A stretch of 52,667 bases of DNA. It comes from a virus. Of the stretch, positions 1 through 10,602 are shown piece after piece. Both the position numbers and the translations under genes were made by a program. A model generated the notes under the pieces. The model saw only the letters and a list, made by a program, of their open reading frames with translations, ran no database searches and had not been told where the DNA came from. Location of the stretch: the IMG/VR virus record IMGVR_UViG_3300008740_000012, positions 1 through 52,667 of that record. One strand, given 5' to 3'. Numbering within the stretch: position 1 is the stretch's first letter; each line of letters begins with the position of its first letter.

Positions 1-3000
1 ACATCGTCAGATGATCCAGTAGGAACATTATCATCTGGAGCGCGATTTAACCCACAATCTGTTTACAGAGCAAATAATCAGGGTCAACGGTCGCACCCAT
101 CGGTGGCGGATTCTGGTGAAGTTGATGCGTATCTATATTTTCCTACATTTGATAATGGTTTATATTCCGGTCCAGAGTGGTTGCATTATATAAAACCGTC
201 AAATGAAATAGAAAATGTGGACGAAACAGTTCCGGGGTCTACCTCACGAAAAGATAATATATTTGGTGTTAAATTTTATGATATGCCAAGACCTTCCACA
301 AATAATCATATGGAATGTATCGGGCCAGCAACTGCATTGTTTGGTAATCCAGAATTTGATCCTAATTTTCTTTCGATTGCCACCAATGAAGATGAAAGTC
401 AAATTGCACTTCAATCTCCAGGGCTGTGGCAGGGAGATGCAAATAGTGTGCATTGGTTTGGTGATGACAGTTCTTCGGGTGGTGCCTTTGCAGTAGGAAG
501 AATGAAACCCGGAGTGCTCGGTGTTCGGCGAGGTCATATTATTACAACAGATAATATACCGACCGAAGGCTGGGACCAGAAGCAGGGAAGAAATTCGACA
601 ATGCCTATCACAATTAATGCAACAGCATTTACCGAAGATGGTGCCATTGGAGTAGAGAAATATCAAAGTCTTTCTGAAGCACTTGACTGGTCTGCCCGAG
701 ATTACATGGATGGAAAGCTCGGATACTTTGCAAACTTTACTGGAACTGATGCCGGAAATTGTTTGCCGACTTTTGATTGGGCAAACAAGTTTGGTGATTG
801 GAATGTTCCTCAGTTCAATAATTTTTATCAGTATGACAAAACTATTGGAATTGGTTCATATACAACATTCAAGGATGCTATTGGGACTTCATGGACTGCC
901 GATAATACCAAATTCCTTGATGATTCCATGTGGCTGGGATTTGCAAACAATCGTCATGAATACAAAGGTGATATTTGGCATCCACAATCTCCAACAAAAA
1001 CATATGATGAGCTTTCTGGTATGTTTGGATATGGTGGAACAATCAAAAACCAGGGCGATTGGGCACATTTTGCTGGATTTGGATTAAATTATGGTGCAGA
1101 ATACGGCAACAATAGTCGCGGACCCTGGCAATGGGCAGATTGGCCACAGGATGGTTATTTAGGTATTCAGGCAGTATCTCGTTATGATACATATCCTTCT
1201 GGATATACTCTTGAAAATCAAAAAGAACTTGGTTTTCGGGGTCCGTTTTATAAAACACTTAGTTTTAAAAATCGTCATGGATATCGACCCTATTGTGGTG
1301 CAGCACAATTTGAAGATGTATATGTAGATATGTTTAGATATTATCAAAGGTTTGATGATGATTCAGACGATAAAAAACGATTGAATTTTCAAATATTTCA
1401 ACCATATAGAGAAAGTGATTGGACAACCTGGGCTGTTCATTCATTTCAAAATAATTGGAATGAGGGACCAGAAGGCACTGTTCGATTAAAAGAATTTGAT
1501 GGCAATCCATTAAAAGAAGCTCTTTCTGACGATTTAAAAAAGCATATAGATGAAACTAGTGCTCCGGGCCCAGATGCTTCTGACATATCAAAAGGAAATG
1601 TGGGCAGTACACACTTTGGCGAGGGCCCTAACAATACTTGGCGGCCGCGAATGCCATATACTGATATCCATACAATTATTTCAGCAGATTATGCACATAC
1701 AGATAGTGGATTTGCTGGCCCAGGCACACATGTCAATTATGGGTGTCCACATGATTATGGAAGAATGGGTGCCTTTGGCGCATCAATTAATTTTAGTGCT
1801 ACTAATCTTTCGAGCGTTGAAAATTTAATTTCTAATATAACTCCTCCGAATTTATTTTGGCATGACAGACACCTTCATGAATATCCAAATATTCATTACC
1901 CAGATTGGAGTATGGACAATTATCCCACTTGGGAACAGACTCTTGGTATAGAAAATTGGCAAGAATCGTTATATGCACACACAAGACGTTTTTCAACATT
2001 TGATTCTCATTTGTATATTGACCCAAATACTTGGGAATGGTATAAAAATCGCCCACATTATAAAGAATACGCAGATTATCGTTGGTCTACTCCTTGGAAT
2101 GATTATATGCAACCAGTATATAATGTTTTAGATAGAGAAGCAAAAGACAAAAATAAATGGTCTTCACATCTAGGATTTATGAATGTAAATATGCAATCAG
2201 ATTCTTATGGGTCGTGGTATTCAGACGACCATTTGCCCGCGATTATCTCGCCGCCTCCCGGTGCTACGCTTTCGGGTTCCAGCCAGACCTTCACTTGGGA
2301 GGCTGGTGCCACCGACGAAGACCCCAGACCCATTGTTCAGTGGCTTCTCGTGGCGTTCGGTTTAAATGGAGAATACTATGGCTCTGGGTCAACTGCCTCC
2401 TTCCCAGGCACGACAACCACGGGGACTCTTGAAAGCTTGCCCACGGACGGCAGCGTGGTTGTTGTGAGAATCACTTCCCAGAGGGAAGGGCCCTTGCACG
2501 GAATCAACAACACGTCAGATTTGGAGAACGTACCTCAAAAGTTTTATTACACTGCTCACGACGACGCCCCGGCCGCTACAACAACATATGATGGAAATCC
2601 AAATCGTCATACATTTACTTCGCCTGGAGGTAATTTAAAATACGGAAATAAACTTACCAAAGGAACAGCAGGAGATGATTCATTTTGGAACTCACAAAAC
2701 GTTGAGAAAAGAGTACACCCTTGGAATACTGATGCCACACCATCTCATTTAATGGGTCCGGGGGCATGGACGGAACCACAGACAGGACATTTTGGTCATA
2801 AGGATTCGTTTGTTGTTTCTCGGTGGTATACCTATCCGGGTGCAACATTTTCTTATGATATTTCAAATTTTTCCGGTCCTGCACATTATAATGCATGGTA
2901 CAAAAATGACCAAACAGAAGAAGTTCAAGACTATAAAAGACGAGACTATCCACAGCTATATGAAGGTGGTTGGGGAAACTATGGATACTTTCCGACACAA

Positions 3001-6000
3001 GAACAATTAGACCAGGGAAAGGGTGCAACGCGATTATTTCCTTTTTATGGTTATGAGATAGGTCCGTCAGAAAATCCTGCTCCTAACATATATAATGGAA
3101 TTTTTTTGGATGATAAAAATTATTCTATGAGACATGGAAGAGGGCCGCTCTATGGCAGTAACCATAATTCTTTTAACCCTCTAGGGGCCGCAGCGACTAC
3201 CCGTTTGAATCCACAGAACCAGCCGGCCGGCGCGACCGGGGGAAGTTATGGTTCATATGGAACAGACCCTATGACTCAACCCAACTGGTGGAATGGCGGC
3301 TTCCCCGGCTCCCCGAGCGGCGCATTCTACGGGAGCATATCAACTTCACCACTCTCGGGGACAGAGGGTCAAGAATTTTCAACACTACTTCAGGGCCCTG
3401 ATGTTATTTTTACAAAAACCGCACTTCTTGCAAATAAAGATACAATTGCGGGAAAAACCACTGCCCATCCGTGGAGTAATTTCTCCGGTTGGAGAGACGC
3501 CCAAAGTCGTCCATTTGCAGGCTTTGATATTAACCCCAGAGTATATTTTCTTCCAAATAAAAATCATCTTGGAAAAGCGGTATCAAGAAATTTTGGTATT
3601 CCAAATGAAATTGCTGGTGATTATTATACTGCATCAAAGTGTCACAATGAAAGAGGGCCTCATCCCCATGCACCAACTAGGCTCACAGCATCCGACCCAT
3701 TTTTGTCACAATATAAAAACGATGTAGAGTTTAATGGAGAAGATGCACTTTTTTATGGAGATGCTACTGCCGAAGCACCACATACAAAAAATTGGCTTTT
3801 TCACTTATTACATTCCATTGACCCAATCACATACCCCCAGGAAGTTAGGTATTTAGAAGAATATTATCATCCGACATTAAATCCGGCCCCGGTAATTATT
3901 GCACTTGACCGCCCTCAGCCGAGTGCTTTTTACGCGCCCGAAGCCGATGGAACTCCAACGTTTGATCCCTCCCAGGATACAATAGATACAAAATCCTGGC
4001 CAGGCTGGTACTACGGTCTTGACTCTCAGACATCAAGTGAGGGAGGCCCGGGCGGCGAGCGCGCAGGACATAAAGCAAGACACATTTATCCTGATTATAA
4101 ATTAAATGATTATTTGTTAAAACATGGAATTGACGTAGCCCAATTAGATGTAGGAGAGGCAATTCCAATCCAAGAAGATCCTTATTTTGCAGGAATGGCA
4201 TTTGAAGGAATAAATTCAACCACAGGCGCATTTAATGCTCATCGGTTTGAATTTATAATCAAAAAAACAAAAAGTCATATTAATCATTTCAGACAGAGCT
4301 ATGAATACAATTTGCCAGGAAAATCTCCACACAGAGCAGATACATTAAGACCCATTGGGTATGGATTGGTCACAAATCATTATGGGTTTGATTCTTTTAG
4401 CAGCCCACCCCCGGCAGCACATTCATATTTTGATGGAAGACAACTTGGTGGTGGAATGAGTATTTTAAAAAATAATTATTATCATGTGCTTGATGATGCT
4501 GAATGGGGAGGAACTGATTTTACTATTGGTCATAGTCATAACCTCGGCGAGACTAGATCGTCTGTAAGTAGCGGCTCCTCATCATATCTGAGTCTATTTG
4601 GAAGGGAGAGAATTACTTTCCCACGATATTCATTTATTCGTTATAATGACGGCTCATTAACTGACGATGTTGTGGATATGCAAACGAAATCAGGAACATC
4701 GTTTCAGGGTACTCATCCTTCTGTTGGAAATTCATATTTTAATCTTGCGCTCAATGATGATGAAGCACCTGCCCTTCATGCGGCAAATTATGATAGAGAT
4801 TTATATCCAGATTATGGTCATAATATATTTTATCGCGGAGGTACATATTCATCTCCCACTCGTCGTTGGGATGTTCTTTCTGGTTCATCATTTACTTTGA
4901 CCGGGTTGTCAACATCAATATCAAGACACGGAAGAGATGTTGTTACGGAAGGAATTATTGGTGCAGTAGAAGTTGCCAATGCATTTTTTACAGATTATAA
5001 TGCAACATTCATTAATACACACAGTTTTTATACTCTTGGCGAAACTGAAGAAAACGTATTTCCAGACCCTCCCTCTGGCGAGACTGCGGGTCAAACAAAC
5101 ATTTATGGACCCAATCGCGATGGGCGCGGACCAGCAAATAATTGGCTTTTGGATTATAATATTGTTGATAATTTGACTCCAACAAAAAATTATTATGGGC
5201 TTGGTGGAAAAACATTGAAGTATCGCCCTGCAAAATCTCAGGGTGCCACACCAGAAACTCAAATGTATGGTGCATACCTTGGAACCCCTTGGAACAGATG
5301 GTCAGATACCAGACCATTTTTTACAGGGTTTTCTTCCATCTATACTTCCACAGGAAACTATTGGGAACATGATGTTCTTCCTGGGATGTGCAAGGCAGAC
5401 AATGCGCTGACAAATTGGGGAACGGTTGACCTTTCAAAGTTTAATGAACATCATATTGGTTATAGGTGGCATAATGATGCATGGTATGAATCTGATGGAG
5501 GACCGGGAGAAATTAGAAGATCCATTATTTGGTCGCCGAGTGGTGCCAACACCATGTTCAATGAACATACCTGGGGAAAGAAAGGTTATGGCAAAGACCC
5601 ACTTGGGTTTATGGAACCCGACACCATGCAAAGTGCAATTGACATATGGGCAGAATATCATGGATTTCCTGAAGATAGACACAGAGTAAATCGCGATTAT
5701 AATCGGCACCATGACAACTATGTGACAGGAAGTCCCTCACCCTCTGCTGACCAACCAGTTCCTTTGGTTCGTGTTAATTCTGACGGTATTCCTCAAGCAT
5801 CCTTGACTTCAATTAATTCAGGTGATACTCTTGCCATAGCCAACAATGCTCTTGGAGCAGTTCGAGGTTATCGACATTGGTTAAAAGAAGAACAAGACGG
5901 ATTGCATGGAAATCCTGCTTTGGATACGAGTATATATGATGGTGGATTATACACCAATGGTGTATTTCAATGCACAAATTCAAGACAAGACAAATATCGT

Positions 6001-6612
6001 TTGACTTCTGGTCAAAAGGGTGGATGTTATGATGGATTCCGGCTTCATGAAAGACCAGAATTTCAACCTGTTTCTGGAGATGGAAGATATTTTGGTGGTG
6101 TTGGTGGAGTAGACAATTGGGGAGGAACTTCATATAATACCTGGGGCCCAGGAATGTGTGTTACACCAACCATCAAAGAATTAAAGTGGTCGAGCATTCA
6201 ACATCCGTTTGGGATTGTTCCTGATGAAAATGTTGATTCAAATACATTCTACGGTTCAACATCAATTGAAAATCAAACTTCCTATATTGGTGGCGCACCA
6301 AATATGAGAGTATTGCTCAAGGATGATGGAACTAATTATAACGATGGAATTGGTAATAAATCGGCAACTCCAAAAAATTATGATTGGGCAATTGGAGGGC
6401 ATCAAATTCAATGTAATTATTGGGACCGCACATTAAAGGTTCCTGTCTTGGAAGGTCATGCCAACAACGGAACATCTGAATGGCACGCAAATACGACCTA
6501 TCATTTTCAATACATGTATGATGAAACAAAAATCAATCCACCCAAATATAGGTATTGGGTATTGAGAATTCCTGCCAGTTTAGAGGGTCATTTCGGAGAA
6601 TTAGGACTGTAA
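1..6612 (+). CDS. Giant tail-fibre/adhesin-type structural protein (5' end outside window)
   Basis: The reading frame is open from base 1, so the true start lies upstream; at least 2,200 residues are visible. The protein is rich in Tyr, Trp, Asn, Gly and His, with no transmembrane segment or enzymatic motif recognised. That composition, the size, and the position next to two further giant genes and upstream of the neck genes suggest a virion fibre or adhesin. An Ig-like domain of bacterial type lies at about visible residues 740-860 and is encoded by unusually GC-rich DNA; two more GC-rich patches lie downstream. The gene ends one base before the next gene starts, so the two are probably co-transcribed. 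The exact structural role (long fibre, baseplate spike, whisker) cannot be told from sequence. Confidence 0.7.
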   Translation, partial: TSSDDPVGTLSSGARFNPQSVYRANNQGQRSHPSVADSGEVDAYLYFPTFDNGLYSGPEWLHYIKPSNEIENVDETVPGSTSRKDNIFGVKFYDMPRPSTNNHMECIGPATALFGNPEFDPNFLSIATNEDESQIALQSPGLWQGDANSVHWFGDDSSSGGAFAVGRMKPGVLGVRRGHIITTDNIPTEGWDQKQGRNSTMPITINATAFTEDGAIGVEKYQSLSEALDWSARDYMDGKLGYFANFTGTDAGNCLPTFDWANKFGDWNVPQFNNFYQYDKTIGIGSYTTFKDAIGTSWTADNTKFLDDSMWLGFANNRHEYKGDIWHPQSPTKTYDELSGMFGYGGTIKNQGDWAHFAGFGLNYGAEYGNNSRGPWQWADWPQDGYLGIQAVSRYDTYPSGYTLENQKELGFRGPFYKTLSFKNRHGYRPYCGAAQFEDVYVDMFRYYQRFDDDSDDKKRLNFQIFQPYRESDWTTWAVHSFQNNWNEGPEGTVRLKEFDGNPLKEALSDDLKKHIDETSAPGPDASDISKGNVGSTHFGEGPNNTWRPRMPYTDIHTIISADYAHTDSGFAGPGTHVNYGCPHDYGRMGAFGASINFSATNLSSVENLISNITPPNLFWHDRHLHEYPNIHYPDWSMDNYPTWEQTLGIENWQESLYAHTRRFSTFDSHLYIDPNTWEWYKNRPHYKEYADYRWSTPWNDYMQPVYNVLDREAKDKNKWSSHLGFMNVNMQSDSYGSWYSDDHLPAIISPPPGATLSGSSQTFTWEAGATDEDPRPIVQWLLVAFGLNGEYYGSGSTASFPGTTTTGTLESLPTDGSVVVVRITSQREGPLHGINNTSDLENVPQKFYYTAHDDAPAATTTYDGNPNRHTFTSPGGNLKYGNKLTKGTAGDDSFWNSQNVEKRVHPWNTDATPSHLMGPGAWTEPQTGHFGHKDSFVVSRWYTYPGATFSYDISNFSGPAHYNAWYKNDQTEEVQDYKRRDYPQLYEGGWGNYGYFPTQEQLDQGKGATRLFPFYGYEIGPSENPAPNIYNGIFLDDKNYSMRHGRGPLYGSNHNSFNPLGAAATTRLNPQNQPAGATGGSYGSYGTDPMTQPNWWNGGFPGSPSGAFYGSISTSPLSGTEGQEFSTLLQGPDVIFTKTALLANKDTIAGKTTAHPWSNFSGWRDAQSRPFAGFDINPRVYFLPNKNHLGKAVSRNFGIPNEIAGDYYTASKCHNERGPHPHAPTRLTASDPFLSQYKNDVEFNGEDALFYGDATAEAPHTKNWLFHLLHSIDPITYPQEVRYLEEYYHPTLNPAPVIIALDRPQPSAFYAPEADGTPTFDPSQDTIDTKSWPGWYYGLDSQTSSEGGPGGERAGHKARHIYPDYKLNDYLLKHGIDVAQLDVGEAIPIQEDPYFAGMAFEGINSTTGAFNAHRFEFIIKKTKSHINHFRQSYEYNLPGKSPHRADTLRPIGYGLVTNHYGFDSFSSPPPAAHSYFDGRQLGGGMSILKNNYYHVLDDAEWGGTDFTIGHSHNLGETRSSVSSGSSSYLSLFGRERITFPRYSFIRYNDGSLTDDVVDMQTKSGTSFQGTHPSVGNSYFNLALNDDEAPALHAANYDRDLYPDYGHNIFYRGGTYSSPTRRWDVLSGSSFTLTGLSTSISRHGRDVVTEGIIGAVEVANAFFTDYNATFINTHSFYTLGETEENVFPDPPSGETAGQTNIYGPNRDGRGPANNWLLDYNIVDNLTPTKNYYGLGGKTLKYRPAKSQGATPETQMYGAYLGTPWNRWSDTRPFFTGFSSIYTSTGNYWEHDVLPGMCKADNALTNWGTVDLSKFNEHHIGYRWHNDAWYESDGGPGEIRRSIIWSPSGANTMFNEHTWGKKGYGKDPLGFMEPDTMQSAIDIWAEYHGFPEDRHRVNRDYNRHHDNYVTGSPSPSADQPVPLVRVNSDGIPQASLTSINSGDTLAIANNALGAVRGYRHWLKEEQDGLHGNPALDTSIYDGGLYTNGVFQCTNSRQDKYRLTSGQKGGCYDGFRLHERPEFQPVSGDGRYFGGVGGVDNWGGTSYNTWGPGMCVTPTIKELKWSSIQHPFGIVPDENVDSNTFYGSTSIENQTSYIGGAPNMRVLLKDDGTNYNDGIGNKSATPKNYDWAIGGHQIQCNYWDRTLKVPVLEGHANNGTSEWHANTTYHFQYMYDETKINPPKYRYWVLRIPASLEGHFGELGL
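2218..2580 (+). other. GC-rich island encoding an Ig-like domain inside the giant fibre gene
   Basis: Codon usage shifts abruptly to G/C in third positions, against AT-rich flanks. The encoded segment carries the pattern I-S-P-P-P-G-A-T-L-S-G-S-S, then T-F-T-W-x-A-G, a Y-G-S-G-S strand and an L-P-T-D-G-S-V-V-V-V-R strand. This resembles an Ig-like/Fn3-like repeat found in secreted bacterial multidomain proteins. A recent in-frame acquisition from a higher-GC donor is the simplest explanation. Confidence 0.6.
3180..3375 (+). other. GC-rich patch inside the giant fibre gene
   Basis: This stretch is much richer in G and C than its surroundings and encodes a Gly/Pro/Ala/Ser-rich linker-like segment. 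The reading frame stays intact. It may be a recombination junction or variable segment; no known domain was recognised. Confidence 0.45.
3880..4075 (+). other. Second GC-rich patch inside the giant fibre gene
   Basis: A short run of G/C-rich codons (Pro, Ala, Gly, Arg) sits between AT-rich flanks, with the frame maintained. It repeats the pattern seen earlier in this gene and in the two other large fibre genes. Confidence 0.4.
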
Positions 6613-6613
6613 T

Positions 6614-9600
6614 ATGGATCGTGTATTAATAGGAAAAGGAACAACCAATACAACCAGTTCATATTATCATCGTTCTGGAAAACAAGGTCTTTATGTTTCC
6701 AAACCCGGAGCAAATGTAAATAATTGTCCTGATGGTGATTTGATGTTTGATAGCACCACGCCAACTTTTCTACAGATACTCGGGCGTGGAGCAGCCACCG
6801 TACCAAGCCAAACATATAGTTATGGTGTGTTCGGTGAAAAATACAGTAAAGAAAACCCAGGGGAACCATTACTAACCGATGATAATTGGCGGCTTTCTGG
6901 AGAAGGATTGCCCAAAGAAATAAATGCACAAACAAGTTGGTTATTTGATGGATTAAAATCTTTAAGAGATGATATTAAATCACTTATTGAAACTTTTGCA
7001 ATTCCTTATAAAATTAGCCTACCAGAACAGCTTATAGAGGAGCTAGCGGAAGTGCAACCTCCTGTTGGGCCTATTGAATTAGAACCAAATAGTTGGACTA
7101 TAGATAATTTGGCAGGAGAAATAGGAACTCCAGAGCATAGTTTAGAAAATTATGAAGTCACGGGCTGGAACCGAACTATTCCGCTTAAAGATGTGTGGAA
7201 ATATGAAATATCTGATGAAGATCTGCAAAGATACTATGACTATGCATACGGGGTGGGGTGGCACAACCTTCCACAGACCGACCTCGGCAACTCGAAGGGT
7301 GTATATGAGTTTGAATCACTATGGGACGTCTGGTTCAACGCTAGGGCTGCCACCATCAACTGGAATACAGTAGCAGAGCAGTCAAGATTTATAGTTCTCT
7401 TTTTATTTAGTATGTTGCCAAACCTTGACGATGATGATTATATAAGAAAAATGATTGCAAAATATTGGAGAATTATTGATGTGTTTCCTTTTTTTGCCGA
7501 CATTCCATTGGGCGCTGGCCTTAATGTTAAATCGAGTATAGATGAAGTAATAACGAACACCGAAAACAACTTTAATGGATCACAACTTCCAGAAGTGTTC
7601 TACTCAGGGATTAGCACGGAAACCCCGAGTTACTATTTTGACGGAAACAGGTATGTTCTAGTCCCAGATCAGGAAGCAATTGGCACCGATAAAAATGCTC
7701 TTATTTATACTCATGGGGATAGTTTATGGCAAAATGCTTGGTACAATTATATACAAAACAATACTGTTTATAACGCTAGTGGCATTCCTGTTCATTATGC
7801 CACATACCCCGACAAGACTGCATATTCTGGTGAATCTATGGCAATGGATGCCAGTTTTTTGCCAGAAATGCAACATCCAGAAATTTTAAACTTTCCAAGA
7901 CCTTGGCGAGCTTGGACTGATGAAAGAACAGGAAAATTTAGTGTATATGCAGAAAGACAAGCGGCAGCGGAATTTTACCATATGATGTTACTTTTTTCAT
8001 TTTTACAGGATGATGTTGGGAATTTTGTTAATTCTAATCCAGAGGCATGGGAATATAAAAGACAACCTAGCGATTATTTCTTTAATATTGTTTCAACTCG
8101 TCCTGGCTACACCATAGATTCTGGCAATCCGTCGAGTTTCCTTGATTATCATTATAGACCAAAAGCATCTGCCACAACACGCACTTGGAAATCAATAAAT
8201 CCTAAAAATAATTGGGGATATAGTCATTGGTCCGATGGAAAAATTGAAGTATCTTCTGGTATTGCTCCTCCACTATTAAATTCTCCAGTTCAAGTTTGGT
8301 GGAATCCAATTTCAAGAAGATTTGGAAATACAGTAATGAATTTAACATTTCTTGAATCGAAAGCCAATTTAATTAAAGAAGCAACTTCTGAAAAAAGAAT
8401 TAGGTTATTAAAGCCGGAAGTTCCTACTATCTATGCAAACACTTATGTTCAAGATAATGACTTAAAAATTGCATTTGAACATCCATCTTCAAAAGAGGAA
8501 GCCCAAGTATATTTTACCTTTTTTAAAGAAGTTGCATCCGAAGTAATTTTTGCACGTATTGAATTAGACATCACAGATATAAATGATCCAAATAACCCAG
8601 GAAATAATTATGCAGGAAGAAGAAGTATTCCTGAATCAGAAGGTGGTACTGGAGATGGAAGATATTATACTGTAGTTTTTCCTGATGATTTTATTAAGAC
8701 AAGAGGTTCAGAATCAGAAGAAGACCCGTTTCATCTTTATAGAAACGCAGATGGAAAAATTGACAAACGACTTCAGGTTACACTTAATATTCCAGAAGGA
8801 GTCGAATTGAGTGGTAATGGACATAATAATCATATTACTCTTGAACAATTATCTATGGTGTCAGGTCTTCCTGCATTTCAAGGAGCAACAGCATATGGTC
8901 CCAAGGACACTGACGGGAGGGGTTCACAGGAAAAATTTGCAATGGTTGACCCGTGCATAAAAATAAATTTGAATTCGACAGAATGGACAGAAACTGCACT
9001 CAGAGGATTGGAAATTAAAATTGAAAATAATGGAACAATGGTTGGTGCCGGTGGTTGGGGCCAGTATGGTCAAATGGTGGTTCCTGACAAATGGCAATAC
9101 AAAAATCCTGGTGGTGGAGGAGGAGGAGGAGCAGGATATCATCCGACTTTGGAGGAAGAATTTCCTCAAGTGGATTGGATTGGTGCAGCAAACATTCTTA
9201 CTCCTACCTGGGCTGTTCAAACGAGTGCGGATGGCGAGCCGGGCGTTCAATCATCAGAAGAAGTTGATGTCACTCTTGAAGCTTCAAGCACTCATTGGCA
9301 GGGTCCAAACAATTATGTAGAATGGGGAATTGGTCGTGATCCGATTTCAAATACTGCATTTACCTATATGGATCAAATATCATGGGATTCTGTTGGCCCA
9401 GGAAAACCCGGAACTGGATATTTGGGAGCAACGCCACACACAATTATTAATCAACCACCAACTGAATATCCATATTATGATTCATTTGCATCAATACCTT
9501 CGGAAGGGCCCTTTATTGACATATATTCTCGACTTCCGGGCACCTATTGGTATGAAGATATGGATACGTTGGTGGTGCCGGGGGAGGGGGTACAAGCTGG

Positions 9601-10357
9601 AGTAAGTGCCAATGACAGAAGATTTGAATCTGCCGGGTGGGGCAACCCTGGAACAGCAGGAACTACAGAATCTGGTGGTGCAGGAGGGGCAGAAGTGATG
9701 GTTACAACACCAGGGTATTCACAACATCCACACTATAATGCCGGATATGATGTTACTATTTTTGGTGTGGGCGATGGATCAGGTGATGGATATCCATATT
9801 CTGGTAATGGAGGAGCCTGTGTTTATTTGGTTTCTAATGTGAGCTTTTCTGTGTCAGGAACCAAAGTTGAACTCATAAATAAAACTGGCGGAATAATGAA
9901 AACTGGTGGAGGAGGTGGCTCTGGCGGAAATGGAACTGAAGGGTTGGGCGGTGGAGATTTAGGAAAACCCGGAAAGGGATATCCGGGGATGAATACAAAT
10001 GAAGATGCCCTTTCCAATGGATTTCGTGGAGTAGAAGAAGGTGGACAAAAAAGTTGGCATGATTGGACAAGAAGAGGAGAGCCTGGAAAACTCGTATGGT
10101 GGAATACATCAAATTTGACGAGTAGTTATACAGTCACAAATGAATCTACAAACAAATCCTATGCAATTGAAGGTATGGATTATAATTCTGAAATAGGAGA
10201 TTGGGATTATGTTTCATATGCTCCTGATATAAGTAAAAATGGAATAAATTATAAAGGAATGGCAATTTGGTCAAGAAAAACAGGAACTGAATTTGGTCAA
10301 TTGGTTTATACTGCAATAGGCGAAAGAAGTTTTGAAGATTATTTTGACAGTCTATAA
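6614..10357 (+). CDS. Large tail-fibre protein with C-terminal glycine-rich adhesin domain
   Basis: This 1,247-residue protein starts one base after the preceding stop. Its N-terminus (R-x-L-I-G, then G-L-Y-V-S-K-P-G-A-N-V, then F-D-S-x-x-P) is shared with the 1,018-residue protein encoded further downstream, suggesting a common virion-docking module. From about residue 650 to the end there is a second module: an L-D-I-T-D segment, G-R-Y-Y-T-V-V-F-P, L-N-I-P-E-G-V, D-P-C-I, then long Gly runs at about 835-1150. The same order of motifs makes up the 398-residue protein at 48318-49514. Glycine-rich fibre tips of this kind are known from T4-like adhesins such as gp38 of phage S16. A GC-rich patch lies at 7250-7375. 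Receptor binding is inferred. Confidence 0.7.
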   Translation: MDRVLIGKGTTNTTSSYYHRSGKQGLYVSKPGANVNNCPDGDLMFDSTTPTFLQILGRGAATVPSQTYSYGVFGEKYSKENPGEPLLTDDNWRLSGEGLPKEINAQTSWLFDGLKSLRDDIKSLIETFAIPYKISLPEQLIEELAEVQPPVGPIELEPNSWTIDNLAGEIGTPEHSLENYEVTGWNRTIPLKDVWKYEISDEDLQRYYDYAYGVGWHNLPQTDLGNSKGVYEFESLWDVWFNARAATINWNTVAEQSRFIVLFLFSMLPNLDDDDYIRKMIAKYWRIIDVFPFFADIPLGAGLNVKSSIDEVITNTENNFNGSQLPEVFYSGISTETPSYYFDGNRYVLVPDQEAIGTDKNALIYTHGDSLWQNAWYNYIQNNTVYNASGIPVHYATYPDKTAYSGESMAMDASFLPEMQHPEILNFPRPWRAWTDERTGKFSVYAERQAAAEFYHMMLLFSFLQDDVGNFVNSNPEAWEYKRQPSDYFFNIVSTRPGYTIDSGNPSSFLDYHYRPKASATTRTWKSINPKNNWGYSHWSDGKIEVSSGIAPPLLNSPVQVWWNPISRRFGNTVMNLTFLESKANLIKEATSEKRIRLLKPEVPTIYANTYVQDNDLKIAFEHPSSKEEAQVYFTFFKEVASEVIFARIELDITDINDPNNPGNNYAGRRSIPESEGGTGDGRYYTVVFPDDFIKTRGSESEEDPFHLYRNADGKIDKRLQVTLNIPEGVELSGNGHNNHITLEQLSMVSGLPAFQGATAYGPKDTDGRGSQEKFAMVDPCIKINLNSTEWTETALRGLEIKIENNGTMVGAGGWGQYGQMVVPDKWQYKNPGGGGGGGAGYHPTLEEEFPQVDWIGAANILTPTWAVQTSADGEPGVQSSEEVDVTLEASSTHWQGPNNYVEWGIGRDPISNTAFTYMDQISWDSVGPGKPGTGYLGATPHTIINQPPTEYPYYDSFASIPSEGPFIDIYSRLPGTYWYEDMDTLVVPGEGVQAGVSANDRRFESAGWGNPGTAGTTESGGAGGAEVMVTTPGYSQHPHYNAGYDVTIFGVGDGSGDGYPYSGNGGACVYLVSNVSFSVSGTKVELINKTGGIMKTGGGGGSGGNGTEGLGGGDLGKPGKGYPGMNTNEDALSNGFRGVEEGGQKSWHDWTRRGEPGKLVWWNTSNLTSSYTVTNESTNKSYAIEGMDYNSEIGDWDYVSYAPDISKNGINYKGMAIWSRKTGTEFGQLVYTAIGERSFEDYFDSL
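7250..7375 (+). other. GC-rich patch in the second large fibre gene
   Basis: About 125 bases with mostly G/C-ending codons interrupt an AT-rich gene without breaking the frame. No domain was recognised. It parallels the patches in the other two large fibre genes. Confidence 0.35.
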
Positions 10358-10377
10358 GGAAAAAACAAAATAGTAAC

Positions 10378-10602
10378 ATGTCGTCAATCAAAACAACCAT
10401 ACATAGAATAAGCCAAAAAGGAAAGTCTGCTATTCTTACCATACAAGATGGAGATATTATTTTGCTTGATAAAAAAAATGTTGGCATTCAATTTAATGAT
10501 GACGGAACAGCAAATACAGAATGGTTAAAATTATATACAAAATATGTTGCCTATCATAAGCGATTGGTAAGAATAGATGAAACCGAAAAGGATTTATTAT
10601 GA
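10378..10602 (+). CDS. Small fibre-associated protein, paralogue of the gene at 49530
   Basis: A 74-residue soluble protein with T-I-Q-D-G-D followed by D-K-K-N-V-G-I-Q-F-N-D-D-G. The 83-residue protein at 49530-49781 has T-I-K-D-N-D and D-K-K-N-I-G-L-Q-L-D-E-N-G in the same order, so the two are paralogues. Each sits directly downstream of a glycine-rich adhesin sequence, which suggests a conserved partnership such as a chaperone, adaptor or small virion subunit. The stop overlaps the next start (ATGA), implying translational coupling. No named family was recognised. Confidence 0.7.
   Translation: MSSIKTTIHRISQKGKSAILTIQDGDIILLDKKNVGIQFNDDGTANTEWLKLYTKYVAYHKRLVRIDETEKDLL

Noticed and set aside
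1-6612. Eukaryotic or bacterial surface protein rather than phage
   Set aside because: The gene is followed within one base by fibre-type genes and then the T4 neck genes on the same strand, so a virion role is much more likely.
9823-10112. Minus-strand proline-rich frames opposite the glycine-rich fibre domain
   Set aside because: They are the reverse of Gly codons (GGN read as NCC), have no ribosome-binding site and overlap a strongly supported gene.
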